The notes: generated by a model from the letters alone, not told the origin. A stretch of 8,487 nt of DNA from Treponema_I sp045631425 (GCA_045631425.1 JAZQUR010000038.1:1-8487), one strand, 5' to 3'; counted from the first letter of the stretch, positions 1 through 7,069 are shown. Numbers and translations: made by a program.

Positions 1-133
1 TAAATGTAAAAGAAATAGAAAATTTGGTTTCCGTGCTCGCATGAAGACACGCGGTGGTCGTTTAGTTCTAAAAAGACGACGTGCAAAAGGTCGCTACAAG
101 CTAACTGTTTCTGACGAAAAGAAACCATATTAA
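1..133 (+). CDS. rpmH: Large ribosomal subunit protein bL34 (3' part)
   Basis: This is the C-terminal 43 residues of ribosomal protein L34, a small, very basic protein of the 50S subunit that binds 23S rRNA. The reading frame begins at base 2; the start codon and roughly the first eight residues lie outside the window. The visible part shows the family signature FGFRARMKTRGGRLVLKRRR followed by AKGRYKLTV, and ends with a short extra tail SDEKKPY, so the whole protein would be about 51 residues, slightly longer than the usual 44-46. The stop is at 131-133, 31 bases before rnpA, and the two genes are almost certainly co-transcribed as in most bacteria. The identification is secure; only the 5' end is missing. 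Confidence 0.97.
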   Translation, partial: KCKRNRKFGFRARMKTRGGRLVLKRRRAKGRYKLTVSDEKKPY

Positions 134-164
134 TTTCTAGAACGGAAAGGAAAAGGGAATTAGC

Positions 165-515
165 TTGTGTAAAACCGGTCGTTTTACCCGTAATGAACGG
201 GTAAAACGTTCTGAAGAAATTCGGAATTTGTTTAAAAATGGGAAACGAATTACCATACATGGTGCAAAACTATTTCTTTTGCCAAATAATTTGGAAAAGA
301 ACAGGATTGCATTTGCCCTTCCTCGAAATTATGGAAATGCGATAAAGCGGAATCGGTGTAAGCGATTAAGCCGAGAAGCTTATCGCAAGCTTAAAGCGCA
401 GTTGCAAACAGGGTTTGACATGATTTTTCTTGTTTATCCTGGTAACGATGTATATGAGACAAGATGTGCGATGCTCCATTCTTTAGTTCAAAAAGCAGGG
501 ATTTTAAAAGAATGA
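165..515 (+). CDS. rnpA: Ribonuclease P protein component
   Basis: This is the 116-residue protein subunit of RNase P, which helps the RNA subunit bind and cleave the 5' leader of precursor tRNAs in the cytoplasm. The family's RNR signature is clear at residues 61-70 (KRNRCKRLSR), preceded by the usual FALPRNYGNAI strand and loop, and the N-terminal segment RVKRSEEIRNLFKNGKR is typical. Length fits the family (about 110-130). The start is TTG at 165: no in-frame ATG exists anywhere in the gene, an in-frame stop lies at 138-140, and a purine-rich Shine-Dalgarno (AAAAGGG, 151-157) sits 7 bases upstream. The stop overlaps the yidD start by four bases. It follows rpmH in the standard order. Confidence 0.96.
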   Translation: MCKTGRFTRNERVKRSEEIRNLFKNGKRITIHGAKLFLLPNNLEKNRIAFALPRNYGNAIKRNRCKRLSREAYRKLKAQLQTGFDMIFLVYPGNDVYETRCAMLHSLVQKAGILKE

Positions 516-733
516 AAGGCCTATTGTCTAAACTATTAAAACTTTTTATTCGATTTTATCAAGTCTGTATTTCACCTCTCTTTCCACCTTGTTGTCGCTA
601 CTATCCTACATGTTCAAATTATGCACTAAAAGCAATAGAAAAACACGGAGCTTTGAAAGGCTCGTTTTATGCCGCTAAACGTATTATTCGGTGTAATCCT
701 TTTCATGCTGGGGGATATGATCCTGTTCCATAA
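512..733 (+). CDS. yidD: Membrane protein insertion efficiency factor YidD
   Basis: This small protein of 73 residues belongs to the YidD family, an inner-membrane-associated factor that aids YidC-dependent insertion of membrane proteins. It has an amphipathic basic N-terminus (KLLKLFIRFYQVCISPLFPP), then the conserved cysteine-rich core CCRYYPTCSNYALKAIEKHG (residues 27-46) and the C-terminal signature RCNPFHAGGYDPVP. I chose ATG 512 rather than the longer in-frame start at 464, because from 512 the protein begins exactly like the family and the ATGA overlap with the rnpA stop suggests translational coupling. No strong Shine-Dalgarno is visible, which fits coupling. It lies between rnpA and yidC, its usual place. 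Confidence 0.95.
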   Translation: MKGLLSKLLKLFIRFYQVCISPLFPPCCRYYPTCSNYALKAIEKHGALKGSFYAAKRIIRCNPFHAGGYDPVP

Positions 734-775
734 TGCGAAACTGTAGGTATTTTTTCATGGAGAAAACTTTTAACT

Positions 776-2509
776 ATGGATAAAAATACAGTTTGGGCCA
801 TCGTCCTATCTTGTTTAGTTTTACTTGTATTTACTTTTTTACAACCTATTGTAAATCCTATAACTACTGATTTAACAGCTACAGAAGTTACAGAGGCAGT
901 CGAAGAAAGTGCTATTACAGCAGTTGAGTCTACAAATGTCGAAAATCTAGATTATTTAGATGACGAATATTTTATCGAAGAGAATTTTACTATCACTACA
1001 AATAATGTAAAAGTTACTTTTACAAATCGTGGTGGTGATATTATCGGATATGAATTGTTAAATCACAACGATGGTGAAGCACCAATCCAAATGGCTGATA
1101 ATATTTCAGAAAACAACAGAGCTTTTTCTGTAAGTTTTGGAGATGCTTCAAAGCCAATTATCGAAGACATTTTTAACACAAAAATCATTGATGATTACAC
1201 AATCGGATTTTATAAACCTTATACAGTAAGAAACTCAGACGGAACAGAAAGTTCTTTTACTTTTGTAAAGCAATATACATTCCTTCCTGATGAATATGTT
1301 TTCAAGCTAGATATCCGTGTTGAAAATATTACAAATGCAAAATCATTTAACTTTGATGATGTTGCATATACTTTGAGAACTTCACCTCAAATCGGTCCAT
1401 ATTACGACAAAAAGAAAGATAGATACGAAAATCGTACTTTCATGACTTACAATGGTGAAAAAGTTAAGAAACAAGTTCTTCAAGAAGATGCATCAAAGAT
1501 TTATGACAAGACAGTTGATTGGACTGGTGTTTCTGGAAAGTATTTTTCTATCTTAGTTGCTCCAATGAACACAGCTTCTATTGGTGATGTTACATATTCA
1601 ACAGCTTTAGAAATTGATAACTACGCAAATGCACAAGTAAAAATCTCTAGAAATCCAATTATGGATTCATCAGCTTTAGATACATATTACGTTTATGTTG
1701 GACCTAGAACCGATTCTGTTTTGGGAATGTATAACAAAGCTGAAAACAATGGTTGGAAACTTTCTAACATCAGATTTGATGATGCTTTACAAACAAGTGG
1801 TCTATTTTCTTGGTTGGAAAAAGCTCTAAAATGGATAATGGAAATCTTGTATAAGATTGTTCCAAACTGGGGTGTTTCAATCATTTTAATGACTATTCTT
1901 TTAAGATTGGTTTTATTCCCACTTACAAAGAAAAGTACATTGGCATCTTTGAAAATGCAAGAAGTTCAGCCTAGAATGACTGAAATTCAAACAAAATATA
2001 AAAACAATCCTGAAAAAATGAATCAGGAAATGGCAAAACTTTACCAAGAAACTGGTTATAATCCTGTTTCTGGATGTTTACCTATGTTAATTCAATTACC
2101 ATTGATTATTGCTATGTTTAACTTGTTCAATAATTACTTTGAATTCCGTGGGGCAATGTTTATTCCAGGTTGGATTCCAGACCTTTCTGTAGGTGATAGT
2201 GTTTATACATTGAATTTTAATCTTCCTTTACTTGGAAATCAAATTCGTATATTGCCAGTTATCTACTTAATATCACAATTGATTTACGGAAAATTTTCTA
2301 GTGCTACTACTGCTGGAGCAAATGCAGCACAAATGAAGATTATGATGTATGCAATGCCTATACTATGTTTCTTCATGTTTTATTCTGCTCCATCAGGGCT
2401 ATTACTTTACTGGACAATCAGTAACTTTTTAACTTTGGTTCAACAGATTTTCTTAAACAAAATCAAGGATGCTAAACAAGCAGAAATGGATGCAAAGAAA
2501 TCAAAATAG
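776..2509 (+). CDS. yidC: Membrane protein insertase YidC
   Basis: YidC/Oxa1-family insertase of 577 residues, acting in the inner membrane alone or with the Sec translocon to insert and fold membrane proteins. It has the Gram-negative layout. The N-terminal membrane helix is at residues 6-26, followed by an acidic, Thr/Glu-rich linker (about 31-70). A large periplasmic P1 beta domain occupies about 70-335, and the conserved five-helix insertase core about 345-562. The core shows ILLRLVLFPLT with the conserved groove arginine (R377), the cytoplasmic coiled hairpin (about 385-425), and GYNPVSGCLPMLIQLPL at 427-443. It also has YSAPSGLLLYWTISNFLT at 536-553. The tail is short and Lys-rich. The ATG at 776 follows GGAGA at 759-763, a rather long 12-base spacing. 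The gene lies 42 bases after yidD and 28 before jag, so it is probably in the same operon. Confidence 0.97.
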   Translation: MDKNTVWAIVLSCLVLLVFTFLQPIVNPITTDLTATEVTEAVEESAITAVESTNVENLDYLDDEYFIEENFTITTNNVKVTFTNRGGDIIGYELLNHNDGEAPIQMADNISENNRAFSVSFGDASKPIIEDIFNTKIIDDYTIGFYKPYTVRNSDGTESSFTFVKQYTFLPDEYVFKLDIRVENITNAKSFNFDDVAYTLRTSPQIGPYYDKKKDRYENRTFMTYNGEKVKKQVLQEDASKIYDKTVDWTGVSGKYFSILVAPMNTASIGDVTYSTALEIDNYANAQVKISRNPIMDSSALDTYYVYVGPRTDSVLGMYNKAENNGWKLSNIRFDDALQTSGLFSWLEKALKWIMEILYKIVPNWGVSIILMTILLRLVLFPLTKKSTLASLKMQEVQPRMTEIQTKYKNNPEKMNQEMAKLYQETGYNPVSGCLPMLIQLPLIIAMFNLFNNYFEFRGAMFIPGWIPDLSVGDSVYTLNFNLPLLGNQIRILPVIYLISQLIYGKFSSATTAGANAAQMKIMMYAMPILCFFMFYSAPSGLLLYWTISNFLTLVQQIFLNKIKDAKQAEMDAKKSK

Positions 2510-2537
2510 TTGAAATTCTTTTTACGCGAGGTGCGTT

Positions 2538-3233
2538 ATGACATACGAATATGAATCTAAAACAGTTGAAGAAGCAGTTGAATTAGCTGCAACTGAGTTA
2601 GGTTTAGAAAGAGATCAGTTTGATGTTGAAATTCTAGAAACCCAAAAGAACACAATCTTTAAAAAAGGGTATGCTAAAATTAGAGTACACACAGATGATT
2701 CTCTAAAAACTGCAGCAACTTTCACTTCTGAAGAAAAAGTAGAAAAGAAAGTTTTTGCAAATCTTGTTCCACAAGACGAGTTTGAAACAAAGCTTTTAGA
2801 TTTCGTGGCAACAATGATTAGAAACATGGGATATGAAGTAACAGTTGATGTAATGTTCCGTGAAGATCACAAACTTGGTATCAAGTTGACTTCTAAAGAT
2901 TCTTCAATTCTAATTGGTAGAAAAGGTAAAAATCTTGATGCAATGCAACTTCTTGCAAATGTATATGCAGGACGTTTAGGTAGAGAGGATGTTAGAGTAA
3001 TCCTTGATACTGAAAACTATCGTATTCGCCGTGAAGAAAGCTTGGTAAGACTTGCTTACAACACAGCTGATAAGGTAAGAACTTCAAGAAGTTCAATTTT
3101 GCTTGAACCAATGAATCCTTTTGAAAGAAGATTAATTCATACAACACTAAATGATATTGGTGATGTTGAAACAAAGAGTGAAGGCGAAGGACTTTATAAA
3201 CAAGTTCGCGTTATTTACAAAGGTGTTCGCTAA
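2538..3233 (+). CDS. jag: Jag/KhpB family RNA-binding protein
   Basis: A 231-residue Jag (KhpB, SpoIIIJ-associated) protein, a cytoplasmic RNA-binding protein. Family members bind many transcripts, often with KhpA, and affect cell envelope growth. Three domains can be read: Jag-N at residues 1-51 (YESKTVEEAVELAATELGL), a KH domain at about 80-157 with its GxxG RNA-binding loop as GRKG (127-130), and a C-terminal R3H domain at about 165-231 with the R-x3-H pair R197 and H201 in NPFERRLIH. The linker between Jag-N and KH is short (about residues 52-78). The start at 2538 has a strong Shine-Dalgarno GAGGTG (2528-2533), 4 bases away. It directly follows yidC as in many bacteria and is followed by a terminator, so it is the last gene of the cluster. 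Confidence 0.95.
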   Translation: MTYEYESKTVEEAVELAATELGLERDQFDVEILETQKNTIFKKGYAKIRVHTDDSLKTAATFTSEEKVEKKVFANLVPQDEFETKLLDFVATMIRNMGYEVTVDVMFREDHKLGIKLTSKDSSILIGRKGKNLDAMQLLANVYAGRLGREDVRVILDTENYRIRREESLVRLAYNTADKVRTSRSSILLEPMNPFERRLIHTTLNDIGDVETKSEGEGLYKQVRVIYKGVR

Positions 3234-3251
3234 TTTAGTGAAACAAAATGA

Positions 3252-3289
3252 AGTCAAGGATGTTTTCTTAATGTCCTTGACTATTTTTT
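3252..3289 (+). terminator. Rho-independent terminator after jag
   Basis: A perfect 9-bp stem AGTCAAGGA (3252-3260) and TCCTTGACT (3274-3282) with a 13-nt loop is followed by A and six T (3284-3289). It begins 19 bases after the jag stop codon and should end the rpmH-to-jag transcript, separating it from the exported-protein/PPIase pair. Confidence 0.9.
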
Positions 3290-3329
3290 AAAATGCAGGG
3301 TAAGTAAATATTAATTGGGAATCATGATT

Positions 3330-4055
3330 ATGAAAAAAGCTAAGATTTTTTTATTGATTATGTGTTGTCTTTTTTTTGTGGCTTCACTTTCTGCAGAAAA
3401 ACTTGGTGAAAATATTTTATTTAAAGATGAAAATATGTCGCCAAAACTTGTTCCAGAATCTTCGATTTCAAAAGAAATTGCTGATTATTGGAAAGATACA
3501 TACAATAAAAATCCTGTTTTTGTTTGTGAAATGCTTTATGAAATCCCATCAAATGGAGATGATATAAAGGATATTTCGAAAATTTTGCGTTCATTTTCTA
3601 CAATGGAAGGTATAACTTATTATTCAAACTCCAATAAGAAATATGAAGTTTTGTATGATACATGTTATACAATTTCTGATTTAGAAAATCAGAAAAAGGT
3701 TGCTGATAATCAAGAAGAGAATGCAAACGGATTAACTCTTTATATGTTGCAAAATGACAATTCTTTTGGGACTACTCCTTATGAAGTGAAATTTTGGCAA
3801 ACTGATAATGAGGTTGCTATGAATGCTGTTAGCAAAGGTCCGTTGTATGTAAAATTTGTAAAAGCTGTGAAGGAAGAAAACGTTTGCTTAACATTGTATG
3901 CTAAGCAGGAACAACAAAAAATCCTTGTGTACATTTTGGCTCAGGCAGAGTTTGCTTCTGTGCCACTTGTTCAAAACAAAATAAGGGATTCTTTTACGGC
4001 AAGAGTGGAAGCATTGTTTAGCTGGTTGGAGGGGCAGTACAATGAAATTAAATAA
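3330..4055 (+). CDS. Exported protein of unknown function
   Basis: A 241-residue protein that I cannot assign with confidence; it may belong to a Treponema-type domain of unknown function (DUF6675 comes to mind, from memory only). A signal peptide is clear: MKK, a hydrophobic core at about residues 5-19, and likely cleavage after SLSA (22). The paired cysteines at 12-13 sit inside the hydrophobic core and do not form a lipobox. The mature part is mixed alpha/beta, with a notable segment ILRSFSTMEGITYYS (85-99), three cysteines (66, 112, 186) and no membrane helix. I chose ATG 3330 because GGGA (3317-3320) lies 9 bases upstream; ATG 3324 and TTG 3315 are possible but fit the ribosome site less well. 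It overlaps the next gene by 14 bases, implying co-translation. A clear promoter was not seen in the short gap after the terminator. Confidence 0.8.
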   Translation: MKKAKIFLLIMCCLFFVASLSAEKLGENILFKDENMSPKLVPESSISKEIADYWKDTYNKNPVFVCEMLYEIPSNGDDIKDISKILRSFSTMEGITYYSNSNKKYEVLYDTCYTISDLENQKKVADNQEENANGLTLYMLQNDNSFGTTPYEVKFWQTDNEVAMNAVSKGPLYVKFVKAVKEENVCLTLYAKQEQQKILVYILAQAEFASVPLVQNKIRDSFTARVEALFSWLEGQYNEIK

Positions 4056-5118
4056 GTTATTTTTAACAATACTATTGTTTACAACTGTATTATCATTAGG
4101 AGGATGTACAGATATGAAAGAGGCTTTAGATTCAATTAAAGGTCAAAATGGTGTTTTCGCAGTGATGGAAACATCAAATGGTGTGATTGCTATTAAATTG
4201 CACTATAAAGAAACACCGTTAACTGTAACAAACTTTGTTGGACTTGCAGAAGGTACTTTGGATGCAGCCAAGGGAAAACCTTTTTACGATGGACTAAAAT
4301 TCCACCGTGTAATTAGTGTTGCAAATGGTGATGGTCAAGACTTTATGATTCAAGGTGGTGACCCAAAAGGAAATGGAACAGGTGGTCCTGGATATAAATT
4401 TCCTGATGAATTTGTAAGTTCTCTACGCCACGACGAACCAGGTGTTCTTTCAATGGCAAACTCTGGAACAAACACAAACGGAAGTCAGTTTTTTATCACT
4501 ATTGTTGAAACTCCATGGTTAGATGATAAACACACAGTTTTCGGAAAAGTTGTTTTCGGGCAAGATGTTGTTGACTCAATGAAACAAGGTGCAACAATCA
4601 AAAAAGTAACTATTGTTAGACAAGGTGCTGATGCTGAAGCATTTACAGCAACTCAAGCTGATTTTGATAGAGAATTAGAAATCCGCAATAAAAAACTTGA
4701 AGAAGAAAAAATTGCAGCTCGTAAAGCAAAAGAAGAAGCAATGAAAGCTGTAATTGCTGAAATCGAAGAAGATTATCCTGATGCTACAAAAACTTCAGAC
4801 GGAATTTATTATGAAATCCTAAAAGAAGGAAAGGGAAATCCTATTGGTAGTAGACGTGTTGTAGCAGTTCACTACACAGGTATGCTTTTGGATGGTTCTG
4901 TATTCGATTCTTCTGAAGGTAGAGGAACATTAAGTTTTATCACTGGGGCAGGTCAAATGATTGAAGGTTTTGACATTATGACTCAAGAAATGAAGCTTGG
5001 TGAAAAGAGAAGAATGATTCTTCCACCAGATTTGGCTTATGGCGAAATGGGTTATCCTGGTGTAATTCCTGGAAATGCATATCTAATTTTTGAAGTTGAA
5101 CTTGTTCAAGTAAAATAA
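4042..5118 (+). CDS. Lipoprotein with cyclophilin and FKBP domains (dual prolyl isomerase)
   Basis: A 358-residue envelope lipoprotein carrying two unrelated peptidyl-prolyl cis-trans isomerase domains. The signal peptide ends in lipobox L19-G20-G21-C22, so lipid attachment at C22 is expected. The cyclophilin domain spans about 37-198. Residues matching the human CypA active site are present: R89 in FHRV, F101/M102/Q104 in FMIQGGDP, N140, Q149, F151, W159 and H164. A charged helical linker (about 206-245, rich in Glu, Lys, Ala) leads to an FKBP domain at about 252-358. It shows VHYTG (276-280), VFDSS (287-291), an F (310) where FKBP12 has W, ILPPDLAYG (326-334) and VIPGNAYLIF (341-350). The Shine-Dalgarno GGAGGGG (4028-4034) lies 7 bases upstream of the ATG. 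It probably folds exported or outer-membrane proteins in the periplasm. Cyclophilin-FKBP fusions are known in a few bacteria including, as I recall, Treponema denticola. Confidence 0.93.
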   Translation: MKLNKLFLTILLFTTVLSLGGCTDMKEALDSIKGQNGVFAVMETSNGVIAIKLHYKETPLTVTNFVGLAEGTLDAAKGKPFYDGLKFHRVISVANGDGQDFMIQGGDPKGNGTGGPGYKFPDEFVSSLRHDEPGVLSMANSGTNTNGSQFFITIVETPWLDDKHTVFGKVVFGQDVVDSMKQGATIKKVTIVRQGADAEAFTATQADFDRELEIRNKKLEEEKIAARKAKEEAMKAVIAEIEEDYPDATKTSDGIYYEILKEGKGNPIGSRRVVAVHYTGMLLDGSVFDSSEGRGTLSFITGAGQMIEGFDIMTQEMKLGEKRRMILPPDLAYGEMGYPGVIPGNAYLIFEVELVQVK

Positions 5119-5144
5119 GGCTCGAGGATTAGAAACCTTATTTT
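5112..5144 (+). repeat. Inverted repeat spanning the stop codon of the dual isomerase gene
   Basis: AAAATAAGG (5112-5120) and CCTTATTTT (5136-5144) form a perfect 9-bp stem with a 15-nt loop. The left arm contains the stop codon TAA (5116-5118). Only four T end the right arm, so it would be a weak terminator; it may instead protect the 3' end of the message or be incidental. A stronger terminator follows 35 bases later. Confidence 0.5.
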
Positions 5145-5178
5145 GATAAAAAGGGTAGACTTCCTTTTCTTCGTTGAT

Positions 5179-5209
5179 GGCTTACGCAGCTTTGCGTAGG
5201 CCTTTTTTT
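5179..5209 (+). terminator. Rho-independent terminator after the dual isomerase gene
   Basis: A 10-bp stem GGCTTACGCA (5179-5188) and TGCGTAGGCC (5193-5202), with one G-T wobble and a 4-nt loop GCTT, is followed by seven T (5203-5209). It lies 60 bases after the stop codon and should end the exported-protein/PPIase transcript. Confidence 0.92.
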
Positions 5210-5288
5210 ATGTCTGGTAGGAGTTTTTTTCTAGGGATAGTGCTATGTTTTTGTTGCTTTAAGAGTTGGACAGACGAAGTATGAAAGT

Positions 5289-5325
5289 AAAAAAAAATCC
5301 CAATGGAATAACCCACTGGGATTTT
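5289..5325 (-). terminator. Rho-independent terminator of the outer-membrane protein gene
   Basis: On the minus strand the 9-bp stem AAAATCCCA/TGGGATTTT (arms 5317-5325 and 5294-5302 in + coordinates) can extend inward by three more pairs past one mismatch (5304-5306 with 5313-5315), leaving a 6-nt loop. The A run at 5289-5297 reads as a U tract in the minus-strand transcript. It starts 44 bases beyond the stop of the convergent barrel gene. On the + strand the hairpin also has some T after it, so it might act weakly in both directions. Confidence 0.88.
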
Positions 5326-5368
5326 GGTTTTAGGCTCTACGATAATTGTTGAACCTAAGAAAGGTTAA

Positions 5369-6988
5369 TTACATTTTGTATGTAACACCGATAGTCATAG
5401 TATCTTCTAAGATACCTTGTAGACTTGGATTAACACCGATATTTAGAACAGTGTCTAGTGATAGGTTTTCATTGATGTTCCATACGAAACCTGCATTTAG
5501 ACTGTATGAAGCATTAGTTGTGCTCCAAACGCCTTCAACTGTTTTTTCATCATTAATTGTTGTTATGTTGTCTTCTGCTGATTCTTCATCTGCACCTTCG
5601 TCTATTTCATTATTATATAGAGAAGTAACATCTTTTCTTTGCTCATAAGAAGGTAATGCAGTTTTGAATCCGAAGTTAATTGCGAAAGCTGGTTTAACTT
5701 GGTATTTCATACCAAAAGCTAGATCATTGGAGAATCTTGTTGTTGTAGTTGTTAATAAATCGCCTTTTAGAGCACTTTCTTTTGCTTCTTTGTTAACTTC
5801 TGCAGATGCTTTATTATTAGCTTCTCTTTCTTCTGGTGTCCATCTTGTATCATCGTATGTTGATTCATTCCAAGAATAACCATCAGATTCTGTTTTAATT
5901 GCAACACTTGAACTCAAACGAGCACCTAAAGTTAGTTTTTCTGAAGCTGCATATTCAAATCTATAAGAACCAGAAATATCATTGTAAGCATATTTAGCTG
6001 ATTCTTTATATGTTACTGTATTTGATGTTGTTGTATAGTTTTCTTTCTCTTCATTTTTATCAACATAGTTATTTAATACAGAGCGATTTGCAACAGCTTC
6101 GTTCATACCAACCTTTGTAGAAATATAATAAGATAAATCTGCAATTGAGAACAATCCTGCTTTATCTCCCCATTCTAGTTGAGAACCAAGAGAAAAAGTT
6201 AAAGAATCTGAAACTTTTCGACTTTGGTTGATTTCTTCTGTATCTACAGTATTGGTAATAGTTGTTAGTCCCATTGTAGACACTTTACTGTCAAAAGTAG
6301 TTTTAGTTGTTTCTGATAGTTTACCATCAGCATATACAGTATATCCAAAAGATGCATATGGTTTTACAGTTACTTTTGATACATCAAAGTTCATACCGCC
6401 TAATTTTGCACCTAAATAGTAGTTAGAATTGTCACCCATTTTGTTAACAGAAGAATTTTCTACTACTAGTTTTCCATCAGCAGATTCCATCTTCATACTT
6501 TCAATGTCTGTTGATTCAGATTTTGTTATGTTACCATTTAATTGAATTGTTGCGTTAAGGCGTAATGCGAAACCGTCTAGTCCAAAAAGAGCTGCAAAAT
6601 AGTTATAACCGCTTAGAGTTGTTGTTTTAGTTACACTATTTGTGCTTTCAAATTCATTTTCTGTTGTAGCGCTTGTTTCGTCGCTGTTAACTTCTTCATC
6701 AGTATCTGTAGTAGGAAGTACTAAATCACCATTGTAGTAAGTTCCTAGATACAAGTTATCAAATTTCTTTGCAAAAACAAAATTAACTCTTTCGTCTGAA
6801 ATGTTTGTGTTAGCGAAGAAATTAGAGAAGTCAACATCTTTATAGTTGTTAACATCCATAACTTTGTCTGCATCTGCAAGGATTGTTCCTTTTGTTGCTG
6901 TACTTGTGTTTGAAGATTGTGCAAATGCATAAGAACTTACACAAAGTACCATTAGTAGCATAGCTACAATTTTAAATGTTTTTTTCAT
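5369..6988 (-). CDS. Putative outer-membrane beta-barrel protein
   Basis: A 539-residue exported protein of no family I can name. The signal peptide is textbook: MKK, a hydrophobic core at about 5-19, and cleavage after AFA (21-23). The mature chain has no cysteine and is rich in Ser, Thr, Asn and Asp/Glu. It contains many strands of alternating hydrophobic residues (YYLGAKLGGMNFDV, VKPYASFGYTVYADG, LTFSLGSQLEW, LTLGARLSSSVAIK, FAINFGFKTALP, TMTIGVTYKM at the C-terminus), which suggests a transmembrane beta-barrel. Two strongly acidic low-complexity stretches (about 93-116 and 458-474) look like exposed loops. I chose ATG 6988 over an adjacent in-frame GTG at 6991 because AAGGAG is then 7 bases upstream. 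It has its own promoter containing a 12-G tract, an inverted-repeat candidate operator and its own terminator. The LysR gene lies upstream on the same strand. The barrel call is an inference from sequence pattern. Confidence 0.78.
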   Translation of the reverse strand: MKKTFKIVAMLLMVLCVSSYAFAQSSNTSTATKGTILADADKVMDVNNYKDVDFSNFFANTNISDERVNFVFAKKFDNLYLGTYYNGDLVLPTTDTDEEVNSDETSATTENEFESTNSVTKTTTLSGYNYFAALFGLDGFALRLNATIQLNGNITKSESTDIESMKMESADGKLVVENSSVNKMGDNSNYYLGAKLGGMNFDVSKVTVKPYASFGYTVYADGKLSETTKTTFDSKVSTMGLTTITNTVDTEEINQSRKVSDSLTFSLGSQLEWGDKAGLFSIADLSYYISTKVGMNEAVANRSVLNNYVDKNEEKENYTTTSNTVTYKESAKYAYNDISGSYRFEYAASEKLTLGARLSSSVAIKTESDGYSWNESTYDDTRWTPEEREANNKASAEVNKEAKESALKGDLLTTTTTRFSNDLAFGMKYQVKPAFAINFGFKTALPSYEQRKDVTSLYNNEIDEGADEESAEDNITTINDEKTVEGVWSTTNASYSLNAGFVWNINENLSLDTVLNIGVNPSLQGILEDTMTIGVTYKM

Positions 6989-7023
6989 CACTTTTCTCCT
7001 TTTGTTTGAAAAAAATATAAGTT

Positions 7024-7054
7024 ATTATTCCCCCCCCCCCCGATAGTTTGTCAA
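7024..7054 (-). promoter_or_regulatory. Sigma70-type promoter with poly-G spacer, outer-membrane protein gene
   Basis: Reading the minus strand, a perfect -35 TTGACA (7054-7049) is followed by a 19-nt spacer made of AACTATC plus twelve G, and then AATAAT (7029-7024), five of six matches to the -10 consensus. Transcription would begin near 7017, giving a leader of about 29 nt with the Shine-Dalgarno AAGGAG. The spacer is two bases longer than the 17-nt optimum, and its length depends on the G run. Confidence 0.75.
7030..7041 (-). repeat. Homopolymeric tract of 12 G (C on + strand) in promoter spacer
   Basis: Twelve consecutive C on the + strand, in an otherwise AT-rich leader. On the coding strand of the barrel gene this is G12, placed exactly between the -35 and -10. 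Runs of this length are prone to slipped-strand length change. The exact count may also be subject to sequencing error. Confidence 0.95.
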
Positions 7055-7069
7055 TAGAATTCTGACAAA
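7047..7069. promoter_or_regulatory. Candidate operator: 7-bp inverted repeat over the -35
   Basis: TTTGTCA (7047-7053) and TGACAAA (7063-7069) are perfect inverted copies separated by 9 bases, with half-site centres 16 bases apart, a spacing suited to a dimeric regulator. The left arm overlaps the -35 hexamer (7049-7054). No regulator is proven; the nearby LysR-type protein is a candidate only by proximity. Confidence 0.45.

Noticed and set aside
464..511. Longer start for yidD at 464
   Set aside because: It would add 16 residues inside rnpA that do not look like the family; ATG 512 gives the usual N-terminus and the ATGA overlap.
3363..3368. Two cysteines in the signal peptide of the unknown exported protein as a lipobox
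   Set aside because: They are preceded by IM rather than small residues and lie in the middle of the hydrophobic core; ordinary signal peptidase cleavage fits better.
5346..6419. Several + strand open frames opposite the barrel gene
   Set aside because: They are shadows of a gene with its own signal peptide, ribosome site and terminator.
6989..6991. GTG directly before the ATG of the barrel gene as start
   Set aside because: The ATG at 6988 has better spacing (7 nt) to AAGGAG and starts with the typical MKK of a signal peptide.
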